This document shows positions 62,844-64,000 of a DNA stretch of 64,000 bases, piece after piece (positions within the stretch are counted from its first letter, which is position 1; every line of letters starts with the position of its first letter). The DNA is from Citrus sinensis (taxonomy: Eukaryota > Streptophyta > Magnoliopsida > Sapindales > Rutaceae): positions 1,798,001 through 1,862,000 of the forward strand of contig NC_068559.1 of NCBI RefSeq assembly GCF_022201045.2, read 5' to 3'. The notes under the pieces were generated by a model. It was not told where the DNA came from and did no database searches. It saw nothing but the letters and a program-made list of their open reading frames with translations. The position numbers and the translations under genes were made by a program.

Positions 62844-63157
62844 CTTTACAGAAAATTCAAATTTAGTGCATATCAAGATATATTCTTGAGGCTAAAAAAG
62901 AAAAAAAAGACAAGTAAACTTAAATTGCTATACTTGTACAATCCTTCATTATAGTGGCAATATGCAAATTCAAGTCCACATAATAAACATTAATAATCGT
63001 GCATTTCTATGATAAACAATAATGTCCACCACCTTAATAAATTTATTTGTATCAAGATAACACTCACTATTACAAAATAATCGACCACGATGCAAATACA
63101 ATAAACACGAACGTCCACCACCTTTTGAAAAAGAATCAGAATGCATGGATCCAATAC

Positions 63158-63261
63158 CTTGATTTGTTTGTTTTGTTACTGTTTTGAGACTTTTATTTGG
63201 AGTTAAATTTCCACGAAAACGACCGCACTCATATAGAAAAGCAAAGCATTTGATTATATTC
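63158..63261 (-). pseudogene. Array short unit: exon A alone
   Basis: Nearly identical to the short unit at 62740, including the changed acceptor and FRGN loop, indicating a very recent local duplication of about 418 bp. Confidence 0.55.
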
Positions 63262-63576
63262 CTTTACAGAAAATTCAAATTTAGTGCATATCAAGAAATA
63301 TTCTTGAGGCTAAAAAAGAAAAAAAAGACAAGTAAACTTAAATTGCTATACTTGTACAATCATTCATTATAGTGGCAATATGCAAATTCAAGTCCACATA
63401 ATAAACACTAATAATCGTGCATTTCTATGATAAACAATAATGTCCACCACCTTACTAAATTTATTTGTATCAAGATAACACTCACTATTACAAAATAATC
63501 GAACAGGACTCCAAATACAATAAACACGAACGTCCACCACCTTTTGAAAAAGAATCAGAATGCATGGATCCAACAC

Positions 63577-64000
63577 CTCGATTTGTTTGTTTTGTTACTG
63601 TTTTGAGACACTCATTTGGAGTTAAATTTCCATGAAAATGACCGCACTCATGTAGAAAAGTAATGCCTTTAATTATATCCCTACAATGAAAATTTAAATT
63701 TAGTGAATGTCAGGATACATTCTTCAGGCTAAAAAAAAAAAAGACAAGTAACTTACAATGCTATACCTGTACAATCCTGGCTCAACTCCCTGGCCTGCTC
63801 AGCAGCCCTGACCAGTTCTTTAACCTCTTCGGTTATCATTCTTGTGCTTGGATCTTATTTATATTTAAAAAATAGCTTCATGCTGATCATGCAAGGTTCT
63901 ATAGACAATGTAAAATCCTTTTTGTCTTTACTTTCAGTTAATCCAAAGAAGCTTACGATAAAGTTTGAACGCATATTTTTTAAATTTTCAAGTCTTCAAT
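63577..64000 (-). pseudogene. Array unit 5: exons A and partial B, truncated by the window edge
   Basis: Exon A (63680-63577) and exon B from 63757 upward. The in-frame TAA before DPSTRMITEEVKELV is present as in units 1 and 3. The rest of exon B lies beyond 64000. Confidence 0.55.

Larger units (their letters stand above)
57694..64000 (-). repeat. Tandem array of kinase-like exon units, ~1,217-bp and ~417-bp periods
   Basis: The exon landmark CCTCGATTTG recurs at 57693, 58910, 61108, 61523, 62739, 63157 (as CCTTGATTTG) and 63576. The spacings are 1217, 2198, 415, 1216, 418 and 419. Long units hold an N-lobe exon (B), a catalytic-loop exon (A), intronic DNA and a non-coding GTCCACC-motif block. 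Short units lack exon B and the DNA between it and the next motif block. The 2198 spacing is two long units minus about 236 bp, removing one exon A at 60127/60128. The array continues beyond the right edge. Confidence 0.9.

Noticed and set aside
58722..63576. Repeated minus-strand frames beginning LDPCILIL
   Set aside because: They translate the non-coding GTCCACC-motif block; the repeat, not selection on a protein, explains their recurrence.

Overview
The window is nuclear DNA from a dicot plant. Genes are split by GT-AG introns, intergenic DNA is very AT-rich with many microsatellites and plant-type MITEs, and the families are plant ones (class III peroxidase, NPF transporter, nodulin-like MFS, bHLH with ACT-like tail). 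The set NOP53, small bHLH, BTB, Sororin-like and NPF recalls, from memory, two duplicated Arabidopsis neighbourhoods (around AT2G40430-AT2G40460 and AT3G56220-AT3G56250), so this looks like an ancestral gene block. A woody rosid such as Citrus is my guess, with low certainty.

Layout. 0.1-0.6 kb: last exons of a NOP53 ribosome-biogenesis gene (+). 1.0-2.7 kb: two-exon nodulin-like MFS gene (-). 2.7-12.6 kb: AT-rich intergenic DNA. 12.7-13.9 kb: four-exon atypical bHLH gene (+). 14.9-15.7 kb: element with long terminal inverted repeats. 16.1-18.4 kb: BTB/POZ gene (-) with a MITE flanked by a perfect 9-bp duplication inside an intron. 20.1-20.4 kb: HIG1-domain gene (-). 21.6-22.4 kb: solo LTR. 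23.0-24.7 kb: Sororin-like gene (+). 25.1-26.3 kb: frameshifted class III peroxidase pseudogene (-). 30.35-30.57 kb: SINE with a 17-bp duplication. 36.8-40.5 kb: NPF5-type transporter (+). 43.9-45.9 kb: 2-kb Mutator-like element. 47.4-48.9 kb: intact class III peroxidase (+). 52.1-53.5 kb: decayed Ty3/gypsy remnant (-). 54.3-64.0 kb: a degenerate, partly tandem array of fragments resembling an IRE1-like kinase/RNase (-).

The intact genes are not an operon or a pathway. They are housekeeping or regulatory genes (nucleolar ribosome assembly, sister-chromatid cohesion, mitochondrial inner membrane, BTB adaptor, transcription regulator) next to transport and cell-wall genes. The unusual part is the right end. 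There, kinase and KEN-type RNase exons have been amplified with ~1,217-bp and ~417-bp periods, lack the canonical HRD motif, and share inactivating changes.

All calls come from reading the sequence. Splice sites were chosen from GT/AG signals and phase. No database search or transcript evidence was available.
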